DNA of 64,000 nucleotides from NCBI RefSeq assembly GCF_014203755.1, contig NZ_JACHJS010000001.1, forward strand, positions 1,178,001 to 1,242,000. Direction: 5' to 3'. The translations under genes were made by a program, and so were the position numbers. This stretch comes from Saccharothrix violaceirubra. Lineage in GTDB: Bacteria > Actinomycetota > Actinomycetes > Mycobacteriales > Pseudonocardiaceae. This document shows positions 19,931 to 28,044 of this stretch, one piece after another; position 1 is the first letter of the stretch; the number at the start of each line of letters is the position of its first letter. The notes beneath the pieces were generated by a model. The model was given only the letters and a program-made list of their open reading frames with translations, was not told the origin of the DNA and did not search any database.

Positions 19931-19947
19931 GTCCCAATTCCTGGGAC
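19931..19947. promoter_or_regulatory. Palindrome upstream of cysteine dioxygenase leader
   Basis: GTCCCA-ATTCC-TGGGAC, perfect 6-bp arms. The core TCCCA-N5-TGGGA is identical in form to the palindrome between ndgR and leuC. It lies 18 bp after the lyase stop and 41 bp before the leader ATG, so it is either an NdgR operator for the dioxygenase or part of a lyase terminator (flanks GGGCG/CGCCC extend the stem with a bulge). Confidence 0.45.
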
Positions 19948-19987
19948 GCCCTTGCGGTGGTCGTCGGGGTGCTGCCACCCTTCGGCC

Positions 19988-20068
19988 ATGTCCTTCCGCG
20001 CGATGACGGACCGGCGGGGTCACATCGACCTCGGCCGGATGTCCAGCGCGCTCTGTCTTCCTCGGTGA
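19988..20068 (+). CDS. Candidate sulfur-gene leader peptide
   Basis: Short ORF of 26 aa, from ATG 19988 or in-frame ATG 20003. It carries 'RRGHIDLGRMSSALCLPR' directly before the stop. Actinobacterial genomes often carry such 20-30-aa peptides with an RRxHIDLxRxSSALC-like core ahead of sulfur and cysteine genes, and automated annotation labels them putative leader peptides. The near-terminal Cys-Leu-Pro-Arg suggests that ribosome stalling at low cysteine could control the gene that follows, here cysteine dioxygenase 71 bp downstream. Confidence 0.65.
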   Translation: MSFRAMTDRRGHIDLGRMSSALCLPR

Positions 20069-20139
20069 TCGTCCTGCGTCCGGCGGGCGTGTGAGCACGT
20101 CCGCACTCATTCGCATCACGAAGATCCCGAGAAGGAACC

Positions 20140-20604
20140 ATGTTCGCCGTTCCGGAGAACACGATCGCCCTGCCCCAGACGCGTGCCGCCCTGCACCCCG
20201 TGCGGATCGCGCTCGACGTGGCGGCACGGCGTGAGCGCTGGGCACACCTGCTCCGCTACGACCCCGAGACCCGCTTCTCCGCGCTGGTCGAGCGGACCGA
20301 CGACCACGAGGTCTGGCTGCTGAGCTGGCTGCCGGGCCAGCACACCGACCTGCACGACCACGGACCGGCCAACGGTGCGTTCACCGTCGTGAACGGCGCC
20401 CTGACGGAGGTGGTCGCGTCGGGTCGGCACCAGGTGCTGCACCACCTGACCGCCGGCCAGTCCCGGGTGTTCGGCCCGTCGTACGTCCACCAGGTCCGCA
20501 ACGAGGGTCCCGATCCCGCCGTGACGATCCACGTCTACCGCGACGGCACCCGCACCCTGCGCCCGTACCACTTCGACCCGCTCACCGGCCCCACCCCGTC
20601 CTAA
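20140..20604 (+). CDS. Cysteine dioxygenase type I
   Basis: Cupin-fold cysteine dioxygenase, 154 aa, oxidising cysteine to cysteine sulfinate with Fe(II) and O2. The metal-binding His pair is in 'LPGQHTDLHDHGPANGAFTV', and a third His in 'FGPSYVHQVRNEG' completes the triad. The length fits short bacterial enzymes. ATG with GAAGGAACC upstream. It follows a candidate leader peptide and the lyase gene, consistent with control of free cysteine. It ends at the long palindrome of site 4. Confidence 0.9.
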   Translation: MFAVPENTIALPQTRAALHPVRIALDVAARRERWAHLLRYDPETRFSALVERTDDHEVWLLSWLPGQHTDLHDHGPANGAFTVVNGALTEVVASGRHQVLHHLTAGQSRVFGPSYVHQVRNEGPDPAVTIHVYRDGTRTLRPYHFDPLTGPTPS

Positions 20605-20608
20605 GCCC

Positions 20609-20679
20609 CGCGAGTTATGCGTTCGGACACCGCGAAATGTGCAATGCACATTTCGCGGTGTCCGAACGCATAACTCGCG
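20609..20679. repeat. GGACACC-family repeat, site 4: perfect 71-nt palindrome
   Basis: Arms of 35 bp (20609-20643 and 20645-20679) match without a single mismatch around one central A. Each arm is CGCGAGTTATGCGTTCGGAC, then ACCGCGAAATGTGCA. It lies 4 bp after the dioxygenase stop and 5 bp before the stop of the opposite gene: an evident bidirectional terminator structure. Confidence 0.95.
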
Positions 20680-20684
20680 CGTGG

Positions 20685-21332
20685 TCAGGTGCGGTGGGTG
20701 ACGTGGGGCGGGATCTCCCACGGGCCGACCAGGGTGGGGTCGGATTCGGGCGTGCCCCACGAGCGGTGCAGGGGCAGGACACCGGCCCACCGCGAGTTCT
20801 CCGCGACGTCCGCCGGTTCGTCGCCGGGCGGGCCGGTGCGGATCTTGACCGACGCCTCGGTCAGGTCCAGGGCCAGGACGGCGGTCGCGGCCAGCTCCTT
20901 CGGCGTGGGCCGCCGCGAGTAGTCCCACGAGCCCGGTGCGAGGTGGTCGGTCAGCACGCGCAACCCGTGCTCGGCCCGCGCCGGGTCGGTGATCCGTTCC
21001 GCGACCCCGTGCACGACCGCCGACCGGTAGTTCATCGAGTGCGAGAACGCCGAACGCGCGTAGACCACGCCGTCGACCAACGTCACGGACACGCACACCG
21101 GCATGCCCGAGGACGCTTCGCGCATCGTCCGCGCGCCCGTCGACCCGTGCAGGTACAGCGTGTCCCCGTCACGCCCGTAGCCGGTCGGCAGCACGACGGG
21201 CGCGCCGTCGACCACCACGGCCAGGTGGCACACGAGTCCGGCGTCGAGCACGTCGTACAGCGCGGCACGGGAGGTCACGGCCCGCTTCTTGCCCCGGGCT
21301 ACCGTGCTGCGCGGCGTCGGTGAGAGCGTCAT
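20685..21332 (-). CDS. Pyridoxamine 5'-phosphate oxidase-like flavin-binding protein
   Basis: FMN-binding split-barrel protein of the Pyridox_ox_2 type, 215 aa. 'LCHLAVVVDGAPVVLPTGYG' type strands appear near residue 30, then 'TLYLHGSTGARTMREASSG' and 'ALDLTEASVKIRTGPPGDEP', the usual C-terminal signature. The substrate is unknown; it may act in B6 or F420/FMN redox chemistry. I start at ATG 21332 ('MTLSPTPRST'); a longer form to 21374 would run into the operators. It is divergent from a MocR/PdxR-type regulator with shared operator-like sequence, so it is probably that regulator's target. Confidence 0.8.
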   Translation of the reverse strand: MTLSPTPRSTVARGKKRAVTSRAALYDVLDAGLVCHLAVVVDGAPVVLPTGYGRDGDTLYLHGSTGARTMREASSGMPVCVSVTLVDGVVYARSAFSHSMNYRSAVVHGVAERITDPARAEHGLRVLTDHLAPGSWDYSRRPTPKELAATAVLALDLTEASVKIRTGPPGDEPADVAENSRWAGVLPLHRSWGTPESDPTLVGPWEIPPHVTHRT

Positions 21333-21350
21333 GCCTTCACCCTGCGCGGT

Positions 21351-21401
21351 AAAGTGGCCTTCGACAAGGACCATTTCAAGGCGATTTCAGGAGGCCACTT
21401 T
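21351..21401. promoter_or_regulatory. Three PdxR/MocR-like half sites
   Basis: AAAGTGGCCTT (21351-21361), and on the other strand GAAATGGTCCTT (21366-21377) and AAAGTGGCCTCC (21390-21401). These resemble the AAAGTGGW(T)CTA motif reported for Corynebacterium glutamicum PdxR. The last copy covers the ribosome binding site and TTG start of the regulator, which suggests autoregulation. Confidence 0.6.
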
Positions 21402-22794
21402 GCCCAGCGAGGCCACCCTGCCGGTCACCGTCGACCGGAACTCGTCCGAACCGCTCGCGGTCCAGCTCGCGGACGCCGTGCGCGCCGCCGCCACCGACGG
21501 ACGCCTGCGCAGCGGCGACCGCCTCCCGTCCACCCGCGCGCTGGCCGGCCAGCTCGGCGTCAGCCGCACCGTCACGGCCGCCGCCTACGAGCAGCTCCAC
21601 GCCGAAGGCTGGATCGCCGGCCGCCACGGCTCCGGAACCTACGTCACGACCACCCCGCCCGACGCCCTGCGCGCCCCTGCCCGGCACGCCACCGCCGAAC
21701 ACCCCGACACCCAGGTCGACCTCGCGCCCGGCGCGCCCTGGGCCGAGGGCCTCGACCGGGCCGCGTGGCGCCGCGCGTGGCGTGCCGCCGCCGACACCCT
21801 GCCCCTGTTCCGCCCCCGGCGCGGCGGTCTGCCCGAGTACCGCGAGGTCGTCGCCGAGCACCTCCTGCGGCACCGCGGCCTGGCCGTGCGCGGCGGGCTG
21901 AGCGCCGAACTCGTCCTGGCCACGGGCGGCACGACGGCCGCGCTCGTCGAACTGGCCGCCGCCGTGCTGCGCCCCGGCGACGTGATCGCGGTCGAGGAAC
22001 CCGGCTACCAGCGCGCGGTGTGGGCGCTGCGGTCCGCGGGCGTGCGCGTGGTCCAGGCACCGGTCGACGAGGAGGGCATGCTCGTCGACGGCGTGCCGGC
22101 GGGCGTGCGCGGCGTCTACTGCTCGCCCGCGCACCAGTACCCGATGGGCGGCCGGATGTCCGCCGCGCGCCGCGTCGCCCTCGTGGAACGCGCCCGCCGC
22201 GAGGGCTGGCTCGTCGTCGAGGACGACTACGACGGCGAACTGCGCTACGACGTCGCCCCGCTGCCCCTGCTCGTCGCCCTGGCCCCGGACGTCGTCGTGC
22301 ACCTGGGCACCACGTCCAAGATCCTCACGCCGACGCTCGGCGCGGGCTGGATGGTCGCGCCCGAACGCGTCGCCGCCGAGGTCCTGGCCCACCGCGACCG
22401 CACGGGCACGAGCCCGTCGGCCGCCGGCCAGCGCGTGCTCGTCGAACTGGCCCGCTCCGGCGACCTGGGCCGCCACCTGCGCCGGCTGCGCCGCGAGATG
22501 TCCGAACGCCGTGCACTCGTTTCCGACGCGCTCGCCGAGGCGGGGGTCGCCGTGCTGGGTGACGACGCCGGCGCGCACGTGGTCGTGCCGCTGTCCTCGG
22601 CGGCTGCCGAGCGTGACGTCCTGGCCACCGCGGACCGGCACGGTCTGCGCCTGGACGGCCTGGCCAGGCACCACGTCGGCCGCCCGCGCGTGCACGGCGT
22701 CCTGATCGGCTACGGCGCGTGCTCCCGTGAGCAACTGGTCACCGCGCTACCCGTGGTGGTCCGACTCCTCCGGGACGTTAAGCCATCCGGGTAG
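21400..22794 (+). CDS. MocR-family regulator (GntR HTH + aminotransferase fold)
   Basis: 464-aa fusion typical of MocR/PdxR regulators. Residues about 8-75 are a GntR winged helix ('[20 protein letters not shown]'). The rest is a class I aminotransferase-like domain with '[17 protein letters not shown]', the '[12 protein letters not shown]' motif and the PLP Lys in '[15 protein letters not shown]'. PdxR proteins sense pyridoxal phosphate and control vitamin B6 synthesis. I choose the rare TTG at 21400 because a perfect AGGAGG ends 5 nt before it and the domain starts right after. The divergent flavin-binding gene and the PdxR-like sites agree with this role; pdxST are not in the window. Confidence 0.88.
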   Translation: MPSEATLPVTVDRNSSEPLAVQLADAVRAAATDGRLRSGDRLPSTRALAGQLGVSRTVTAAAYEQLHAEGWIAGRHGSGTYVTTTPPDALRAPARHATAEHPDTQVDLAPGAPWAEGLDRAAWRRAWRAAADTLPLFRPRRGGLPEYREVVAEHLLRHRGLAVRGGLSAELVLATGGTTAALVELAAAVLRPGDVIAVEEPGYQRAVWALRSAGVRVVQAPVDEEGMLVDGVPAGVRGVYCSPAHQYPMGGRMSAARRVALVERARREGWLVVEDDYDGELRYDVAPLPLLVALAPDVVVHLGTTSKILTPTLGAGWMVAPERVAAEVLAHRDRTGTSPSAAGQRVLVELARSGDLGRHLRRLRREMSERRALVSDALAEAGVAVLGDDAGAHVVVPLSSAAAERDVLATADRHGLRLDGLARHHVGRPRVHGVLIGYGACSREQLVTALPVVVRLLRDVKPSG

Positions 22795-22804
22795 GGTCCC
22801 GCCT

Positions 22805-23872
22805 ATGACTGAGCGCAAGACCAAGGTCGCCGTGGTGTTCGGCGGGCGCAGCACCGAGCACACCGTCTCGTGCCTGTCCGCCGGCAGCGTCCTGCCGCAC
22901 CTGGACCGCACGCGGTTCGAGGTCGTGCCGGTGGGCATCTCGCCCGAGGGCATGTGGGTGATCGGCGCCGACGACACCAAGGCCCTGGAGCAGCGCGACC
23001 GGGAACTCCCGTCCGTGAAGAGCCTGGTGCCGGCGTCCGGCGGCGCGTTGACGCCCGTGCAGCCCGGCGTCGCGCTCGCGGACGTGGACGTGGTCTTCCC
23101 GCTGCTGCACGGCGCGTGGGGCGAGGACGGCACGATCCAGGGCCTGCTCGAACTCGCCGACCTGCCCTACGTCGGACCGGGCGTGCTGGCGTCGGCCGTG
23201 TCCATGGACAAGGAGTTCACCAAGCGCCTGCTGCGCGGCGCGGGCCTGGAGGTGGGGCGCTTCGTCGTGCTGCGCCGCGACCAGGAGACCTTGACGTCCG
23301 AGCAGCGCGACGAGCTGGGTCTGCCGGTCTTCGTCAAGCCCGCGCGCGCCGGGTCGTCGGTGGGCATCTCGAAGGTCGTCGACTGGGCGCACCTGGACAG
23401 CGCGATCGCGCTGGCGCGCAAGACCGACCCGAAGGTGATCATCGAGGCCGCGACGGTCGGCCGCGAGGTCGAGTGCGGCGTGCTGGAGTTCCCCGACGGC
23501 CGGGTCGAGGCGTCGCTGCCCGCCGAACTGCGCATCGTCGGGGGCACGGTCGACTGGTACGACTTCGACGCCAAGTACCTCGACGACGTGTGCGAGTTCG
23601 ACATCCCGGCCCGGCTCGACCCGGACGTCACCGCGCGGCTGCGCGAGCAGGCCGTCGAGGCGTTCCGCGCGCTGGACTGCCAGGGCCTGGCCCGGGTGGA
23701 CTTCTTCGTCACCGAGTACGACGAACTGGTCCTCAACGAGGTCAACACGATGCCCGGCTTCACGCCCATCTCGATGTACCCGCGGATGTGGGCGCACACC
23801 GGCGTCGAGTTCAAGGAACTGCTGACGATCCTGATCGAGACGGCCGCGGCACGGGGAACGGGCCTGCGCTGA
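22805..23872 (+). CDS. ddl: D-alanine--D-alanine ligase
   Basis: ATP-grasp ligase, 355 aa, making the D-Ala-D-Ala dipeptide for peptidoglycan. Motifs: '[19 protein letters not shown]' at the N-terminus, '[19 protein letters not shown]', the ATP-binding '[20 protein letters not shown]', and '[20 protein letters not shown]' with metal-binding Glu and Asn. ATG at 22805; a TAGGGT hexamer (22792-22797) is 7 nt upstream with no ribosome binding site, so a leaderless start is likely. It converges on the DUF3515 gene with only 2 bp between stops. Confidence 0.96.
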   Translation: MTERKTKVAVVFGGRSTEHTVSCLSAGSVLPHLDRTRFEVVPVGISPEGMWVIGADDTKALEQRDRELPSVKSLVPASGGALTPVQPGVALADVDVVFPLLHGAWGEDGTIQGLLELADLPYVGPGVLASAVSMDKEFTKRLLRGAGLEVGRFVVLRRDQETLTSEQRDELGLPVFVKPARAGSSVGISKVVDWAHLDSAIALARKTDPKVIIEAATVGREVECGVLEFPDGRVEASLPAELRIVGGTVDWYDFDAKYLDDVCEFDIPARLDPDVTARLREQAVEAFRALDCQGLARVDFFVTEYDELVLNEVNTMPGFTPISMYPRMWAHTGVEFKELLTILIETAAARGTGLR

Positions 23873-23874
23873 GG

Positions 23875-24450
23875 TCAGCCCCGGGTGTCCACCGGCGTCT
23901 TGGGCAGGGTGTCGCGAATGGTCGTCGAGACGTCCTGCAACGGCCCCGTGCCGGCGTCGGAGGGCACGGTCAGCGCCACGTACACCGGACGGTCGACGAC
24001 GTACCAGGTCGCGTTCGGACCGTCGGCCACCTCCAGCCACTGGACGTCGGAGATGATCCGGAGTTGTGACGTGGGTTCCAGGTCGGCCGGCCGGTCGAGG
24101 CCGCACCGCAGCACGAGCGGCGAGTGCGTGGAGTCGCTCCACGCCAGGGCCCCTTCGGGCGCGGGCGCGGCGAGTTCGCGGCGGGGCAGCGTCACGCCGG
24201 AGGACAGCAGCTGCATGGGTAGTTTCGCCAGCAGCCCGGCGCACTCCGGCGACGCCGCCTTCGGCGCGGGCACCGGCACCAGCGCGAGCGGCCCGGTCGG
24301 CACGGTCGTCGGACCGCCCGGGGTCTCGCTGCCGGTGCCCAGGAACAGGCCCGCCGCCGCGACGCCTGCCGCGAGCAGCGCCGGCAGGCCGATGGCGACG
24401 GCGAGCAGGGGGCGGGGGAGCAGCGAGGTGCGTTCCGGTTCCGGTGCCAC
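23875..24450 (-). CDS. DUF3515 membrane-anchored protein
   Basis: 191-aa actinobacterial protein with one N-terminal membrane segment ('LLAVAIGLPALLAAGVAAAG') and an extracytoplasmic domain that includes 'CAGLLAKLPMQLLSSGVTLP' and 'LRCGLDRPADLEPTSQL'. Two Cys residues could form a disulfide. I recall the same DUF3515 gene next to ddl in mycobacteria (Rv2980). Function unknown; the neighbourhood hints at the envelope. Confidence 0.8.
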   Translation of the reverse strand: MAPEPERTSLLPRPLLAVAIGLPALLAAGVAAAGLFLGTGSETPGGPTTVPTGPLALVPVPAPKAASPECAGLLAKLPMQLLSSGVTLPRRELAAPAPEGALAWSDSTHSPLVLRCGLDRPADLEPTSQLRIISDVQWLEVADGPNATWYVVDRPVYVALTVPSDAGTGPLQDVSTTIRDTLPKTPVDTRG

Positions 24451-24470
24451 GCGGTTATGACAGCACGGAC

Positions 24471-24704
24471 CTACAGGTGCACCACAGGGCAGGTCAGTGT
24501 TCGGGTGATGCCTTCCACGTTCTGGATGCGCGCGACGACCAACTGGCCGAGCTGGTCGACGGTCTCGGCTTCGGCGCGCACGATGACGTCATAAGGACCG
24601 GTGACGTCCTCCGCGGTGGCGACACCGGGGATGCCGGAGATCTGGCCGGCGACGGCGGCAGCCTTTCCGACCTCGGTCTGGATGAGGATGTATGCGTGGA
24701 CCAC
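24471..24704 (-). CDS. Lrp/AsnC-type ligand-binding domain protein
   Basis: 77-aa stand-alone RAM domain: 'VVHAYILIQTEVGKAAAVAG' through 'GPYDVIVRAEAETVDQLGQL' and 'GITRTLTCPVVHL'. There is no helix-turn-helix, so it cannot bind DNA like full Lrp. Such single-domain proteins form rings that bind amino acids and may modulate partners. GTG start at 24704. A longer reading frame exists on this strand across thiL but is antisense to it and is rejected. It is divergent from thiL. Confidence 0.85.
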   Translation of the reverse strand: MVHAYILIQTEVGKAAAVAGQISGIPGVATAEDVTGPYDVIVRAEAETVDQLGQLVVARIQNVEGITRTLTCPVVHL

Positions 24705-24801
24705 GGCGTGCCCCTTCGTCGCTACAGAACAGGTCGGGGTAGGAACGTGTTCAGCAACGTACCCCAGTCGGGGTTCCGAATGCTCAGAACGGGAGGCAAC
24801 T

Positions 24802-25767
24802 GTGCGTCCGGACCCGCCGCGCACTGCGGACACGGTCGCCGACGTGGGTGAGTTCGGTCTCATCCGCCGCGTCACGTCCGGTCGGACGCAGCCGCCCTCC
24901 ACCCTGCTCGGGCCGGGTGACGACGCGGCGGTGGTCGCCGCGCCGGACGGCCGCGTCGTCGCGTGCACCGACGTCCTCGTCGAGGGTGTCCACTTCAGAC
25001 TCGACTGGTCGTCCCCGGAGCAGGTCGGGCGCAAGGCGGCGGCGGTGAACCTGGCCGACGTGGCCGCGATGGGCGCCATGCCGACGGCGTTGCTGATCGG
25101 GCTCGCGTGCCCGGCGGACACGCCGACCTCGGTGATCGAGGGGATCACCGCGGGCCTGTGGCAGGAGGCCGCTGCGGCGGGCGCGGGCGTGGTCGGCGGC
25201 GACCTGGTCAGCTCGGCCACGCTGGTGATCTCCGTGACGGCGCTGGGCGACCTCGGCGGCTTCGAACCCGTGACGCGGTCCGGCGCGCAGGTGGGCGACG
25301 TGGTCGCGGTGTGCGGCCGACTCGGCTGGGCGGCGGCTGGTCTGGCCGTGCTGGGCCGCGGTTTCCGCTCACCCGTCGCGGTCGTCAACGCGCAGCGGAA
25401 CCCCGAACCCCCGTACGAGGCGGGAATCCGGGCTGCCGAAGCCGGCGCCACGGCCATGATCGACGTGTCGGACGGGCTGCTCGCCGATCTCGGGCACATC
25501 GCCGAGGAGTCGGGCATCGGCATCGACGTCCGCACCGAGCTGCTGGAGGTGCACACGCGACTCGTCGACGTGGCGTCCGCGCTCGGCGCCGACGCCCGGC
25601 ACTGGGTGCTGACCGGCGGCGAGGACCACGCGCTCGCCGCGACGTTCCCGGACCCGCGTGCGGTGCCCGAGGGCTGGCGGACGATCGGCACGGTCCGGCA
25701 CGGCTCGGGTGTGACGGTCGACGGCCGCGCGTACGAGAAACCTCCTGGTTGGGAGCACTGGCGCTAG
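24802..25767 (+). CDS. thiL: Thiamine-monophosphate kinase
   Basis: ThiL, 321 aa, phosphorylates thiamine phosphate to the active cofactor. The N-terminal 'GEFGLIRRVTSGRT' and 'LLGPGDDAAVVAAPDG' carry ATP/Mg contacts; 'VACTDVLVEGVHFRLDW' and 'KAAAVNLADVAAMGAMPTAL' are hallmark motifs, and 'MIDVSDGLLADLGHIAEESG' follows. Start GTG 24802 with GGGAGG 6 nt upstream. The next gene starts 13 bp after its stop but seems to have its own -10 box. Confidence 0.95.
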   Translation: MRPDPPRTADTVADVGEFGLIRRVTSGRTQPPSTLLGPGDDAAVVAAPDGRVVACTDVLVEGVHFRLDWSSPEQVGRKAAAVNLADVAAMGAMPTALLIGLACPADTPTSVIEGITAGLWQEAAAAGAGVVGGDLVSSATLVISVTALGDLGGFEPVTRSGAQVGDVVAVCGRLGWAAAGLAVLGRGFRSPVAVVNAQRNPEPPYEAGIRAAEAGATAMIDVSDGLLADLGHIAEESGIGIDVRTELLEVHTRLVDVASALGADARHWVLTGGEDHALAATFPDPRAVPEGWRTIGTVRHGSGVTVDGRAYEKPPGWEHWR

Positions 25768-25780
25768 GTAGGCTGCCCGC

Positions 25781-26251
25781 GTGGAACCATGCGTGCGGCC
25801 GTATGACCATCCGGACTCGGTGAAGTTGATCGCCGAACTCCAGCAGTTGTTCGTCGTGCGCTACGGCGAGGCCGACGCGACCGTGGTCGACCCGGCGCAG
25901 TTCGCCGCGCCCGCCGGGCACTTCCTGGTCGGCTACGTCGACGGCGTGCCGGTCGCGTGCGGCGGGTGGCGTGCCCGTGAGGAGGCCCGGCCGCCGCTGC
26001 TGGCCGGCGACGCGGAGATCAAGCGCATGTACGTCGTGGACTCCGCGCGCGGCAAGGGCTACGCGCGGCTGCTGCTCGCCGCCCTCGAACAGGCCGCCCG
26101 CGACGCCGGGCGCACCCGGCTCGTGCTGGAGACCGGGGACAGGCAGCCCGAGGCCATCGCGCTGTACGAGTCCAGCGGCTACACGCCCATGGCGGGCTTC
26201 GGCCACTACAAGGACGAGCCCGGCGCGCACTACTTCGCCAAGGTCCTTTAG
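25781..26251 (+). CDS. GNAT-family N-acetyltransferase
   Basis: 156-aa acetyl-CoA-dependent acetyltransferase. The acetyl-CoA loop is '[20 protein letters not shown]', with '[20 protein letters not shown]' and '[18 protein letters not shown]' completing the fold. Substrate unknown. GTG start; a TAGGCT hexamer (25769-25774) overlapping the gap after thiL is only 6 nt upstream, so it is probably transcribed separately and leaderless. It sits between thiL and ung. Confidence 0.85.
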   Translation: MEPCVRPYDHPDSVKLIAELQQLFVVRYGEADATVVDPAQFAAPAGHFLVGYVDGVPVACGGWRAREEARPPLLAGDAEIKRMYVVDSARGKGYARLLLAALEQAARDAGRTRLVLETGDRQPEAIALYESSGYTPMAGFGHYKDEPGAHYFAKVL

Positions 26252-26304
26252 CGCACACGGACCGCATCGGAACGAGCCGAACGGGTGAGATAAAGTCCAC
26301 GCCC

Positions 26305-26979
26305 GTGGCACGTCCGCTGGAAGAAATCATGGAAGCAGGCTGGGCCGAGGCCCTCGCGCCGGTGGCCGACCAGATCGCCCGCATGGGCGAATTCCTCCGG
26401 GAGGAGGTCGCGGCCGGGCACACCTACCTGCCCGCCGGCGAGAACGTGCTGCGCGCGTTCCAGCAGCCCTTCCACGAGGTGCGCGCGCTGATCGTCGGCC
26501 AGGACCCGTACCCGACGCCGGGGCACGCGGTCGGTCTGAGCTTCTCCGTCTCGCCGGAGACCAAGCCGATCCCCAAGAGCCTCAACAACATCTACCGGGA
26601 GTACCAGGAGGACCTGGGCCACCCGAAGCCCGCCAACGGCGACCTGACGCCGTGGACCGAGCAGGGCGTGCTGCTGCTCAACCGCGCTCTCACCGTGCGG
26701 CCGGGCAAGTCGAACGCGCACCAGGGCAAGGGCTGGGAGCCGATCACCGAGCAGGCGATCAAGGCCCTGGCGGCCCGCGACGTGCCGCTGGTCGCGATCC
26801 TGTGGGGCCGCAACGCCCGCAACCTCAAGCCGCTGCTCGCGCCGTACCCGTGCGTCGAGTCGGCGCACCCGAGCCCGATGTCCGCCGACGGCGGCTTCTT
26901 CGGCTCGCGGCCGTTCAGCCGGGCCAACGCGCTGCTGGTCGAGCAGGGTGCCGAGCCCATCGACTGGAAGCTGCCGTGA
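26305..26979 (+). CDS. ung: Uracil-DNA glycosylase
   Basis: Family 1 UDG, 224 aa, removes uracil from DNA. Motif A '[20 protein letters not shown]' has the catalytic Asp; motif B '[18 protein letters not shown]' is the Leu-loop region with catalytic His. '[20 protein letters not shown]' is also characteristic. GTG start with TAAAGT (26291-26296) 8 nt upstream and no Shine-Dalgarno, so leaderless translation is likely. Confidence 0.96.
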   Translation: MARPLEEIMEAGWAEALAPVADQIARMGEFLREEVAAGHTYLPAGENVLRAFQQPFHEVRALIVGQDPYPTPGHAVGLSFSVSPETKPIPKSLNNIYREYQEDLGHPKPANGDLTPWTEQGVLLLNRALTVRPGKSNAHQGKGWEPITEQAIKALAARDVPLVAILWGRNARNLKPLLAPYPCVESAHPSPMSADGGFFGSRPFSRANALLVEQGAEPIDWKLP

Positions 26980-27052
26980 CGCGCGGTCGTCGCCGCTGAA
27001 CCCGCCCGGCGGGAATCGTCCACTTTGGAGTGATGATCGCGTAGGTCCGGCC

Positions 27053-27090
27053 GTGTCGGGAATCCCGGGTGTCCCTGGGATTCCCGACAC
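27053..27090. promoter_or_regulatory. 14-bp inverted repeat before the lectin-like gene
   Basis: GTGTCGGGAATCCC (27053-27066), a 10-nt centre, and GGGATTCCCGACAC (27077-27090), a perfect match ending 15 bp before the ATG at 27106. As RNA it would form a strong hairpin just upstream of the ribosome binding site (GGAAGGA); it could be an attenuator, a repressor site, or the ung terminator placed 74 bp after its stop. Confidence 0.55.
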
Positions 27091-27105
27091 GGAAGGACCT
27101 GTGCG

Positions 27106-27630
27106 ATGTCTGTCCGACGCCACCTCGCCGTAGCCTGCGCACTCCTCGCGGCGGCCTTCGTCCCAGTGCCGGCCTCGGCCGCGGTGGGAACCGTGCGCAT
27201 CGTGTCCGCCATGGCCAACGGCGGCGCGTTCGCCGTGAACGGCGAACGCGAGGCCGTGGTCGTGGTCGCCCCGGGCGCGGAGTACACCCCCAACGCCCAG
27301 TGGTACCTCGAGATCGAGGGCCAGGCCGCCGAGATCCGCAGCAAGGTCACACCCGGCTGCCTCCAGGCCGACCCCCGGCCCGACGACCCGGGGCAGGGCG
27401 GCCTGGTACCCGGCAACCGGCTGATCGTCGGCGAGTGCTCCGGCGAGGACGACCAACTCTGGCGGGTCGCCGGCGCGCCGAAGGGCCGCTGGACCATCGG
27501 CTCGCTGGTCGACGACACGCTCGTGCTGTCGGTGGGCAAGCCGACCCACTCGGCCGACGCCGAGATCTGGCTCGGCGTGCGGGGCATCTCGACCGCGTCC
27601 GAGTGGACGATCGAGCCGTTCGACTCCTAG
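27106..27630 (+). CDS. Secreted ricin-lectin-like protein
   Basis: 174-aa exported protein. Signal peptide 'RRHLAVACALLAAAFVPVPA' ends at SAA. The mature part has beta-trefoil-like features: 'GTVRIVSAMANGGAFAVNG', 'NAQWYLEIEGQ' and 'CSGEDDQLWRVAGAPKGRW', with QW-type positions and two Cys residues that could bridge. This recalls RICIN domains that bind sugars, but only part of the repeat pattern is evident, so the family is uncertain. The gene stands between ung and rpmB, which it meets at a strong terminator. Confidence 0.7.
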   Translation: MSVRRHLAVACALLAAAFVPVPASAAVGTVRIVSAMANGGAFAVNGEREAVVVVAPGAEYTPNAQWYLEIEGQAAEIRSKVTPGCLQADPRPDDPGQGGLVPGNRLIVGECSGEDDQLWRVAGAPKGRWTIGSLVDDTLVLSVGKPTHSADAEIWLGVRGISTASEWTIEPFDS

Positions 27631-27649
27631 TCCGTGTTCCGACCACGAC

Positions 27650-27684
27650 GAAGAGGGCACCGGGAAGCTCCCGGTGCCCTCTTC
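27650..27684. terminator. Bidirectional terminator
   Basis: Perfect 16-bp stem GAAGAGGGCACCGGGA / TCCCGGTGCCCTCTTC with a 3-nt loop, between the convergent lectin-like gene and rpmB; GAAGA/TCTTC ends give short U-rich tails both ways. Confidence 0.9.
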
Positions 27685-27706
27685 GCGAAACCGTGAGGTC
27701 GCGGAC

Positions 27707-27898
27707 TCAGCCGCGCACCACCTTGCCCGCCTTCAGGCACGAGGTGCACACGTTCAGCCGCTGCCGCTGCGAAGAGGACACCTTCGCGCGCACGGTCTGG
27801 ATGTTCGGGTTCCACCGACGGTTGGTGCGCCGGTGGGAGAACGAGACCGACTTGCCGAAGCCCGGCCCCTTGCCACAGACGTCGCACACAGCAGCCAC
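27707..27898 (-). CDS. rpmB: 50S ribosomal protein L28 (zinc-binding form)
   Basis: L28, 63 aa. Two CxxC pairs ('[14 protein letters not shown]' and '[13 protein letters not shown]') mark the Zn-containing C+ form, as opposed to the Zur-controlled Cys-less paralogue. '[20 protein letters not shown]' is typical. I choose the GTG at 27898 because AAGGAG lies 8 nt before it; an upstream GTG at 27907 would sit almost on that site. Confidence 0.95.
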   Translation of the reverse strand: MAAVCDVCGKGPGFGKSVSFSHRRTNRRWNPNIQTVRAKVSSSQRQRLNVCTSCLKAGKVVRG

Positions 27899-28044
27899 GT
27901 CAGCCACTCCTTAGGTGATCTCCAGCGGTACTCACGCCCCGGCGGGCGCGCAAGCGTGCACAAGCCTCAGCCGGGCATGGCAACCCGGTCAGGGTAGCCG
28001 GTGGGTCTCCTCGCCTCCAAACCGGGTCGAATACCCTCGCCGCC

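Noticed and set aside
22778..24244. 488-codon minus-strand frame
   Set aside because: Antisense to ddl with no domain; ddl has all ATP-grasp motifs.
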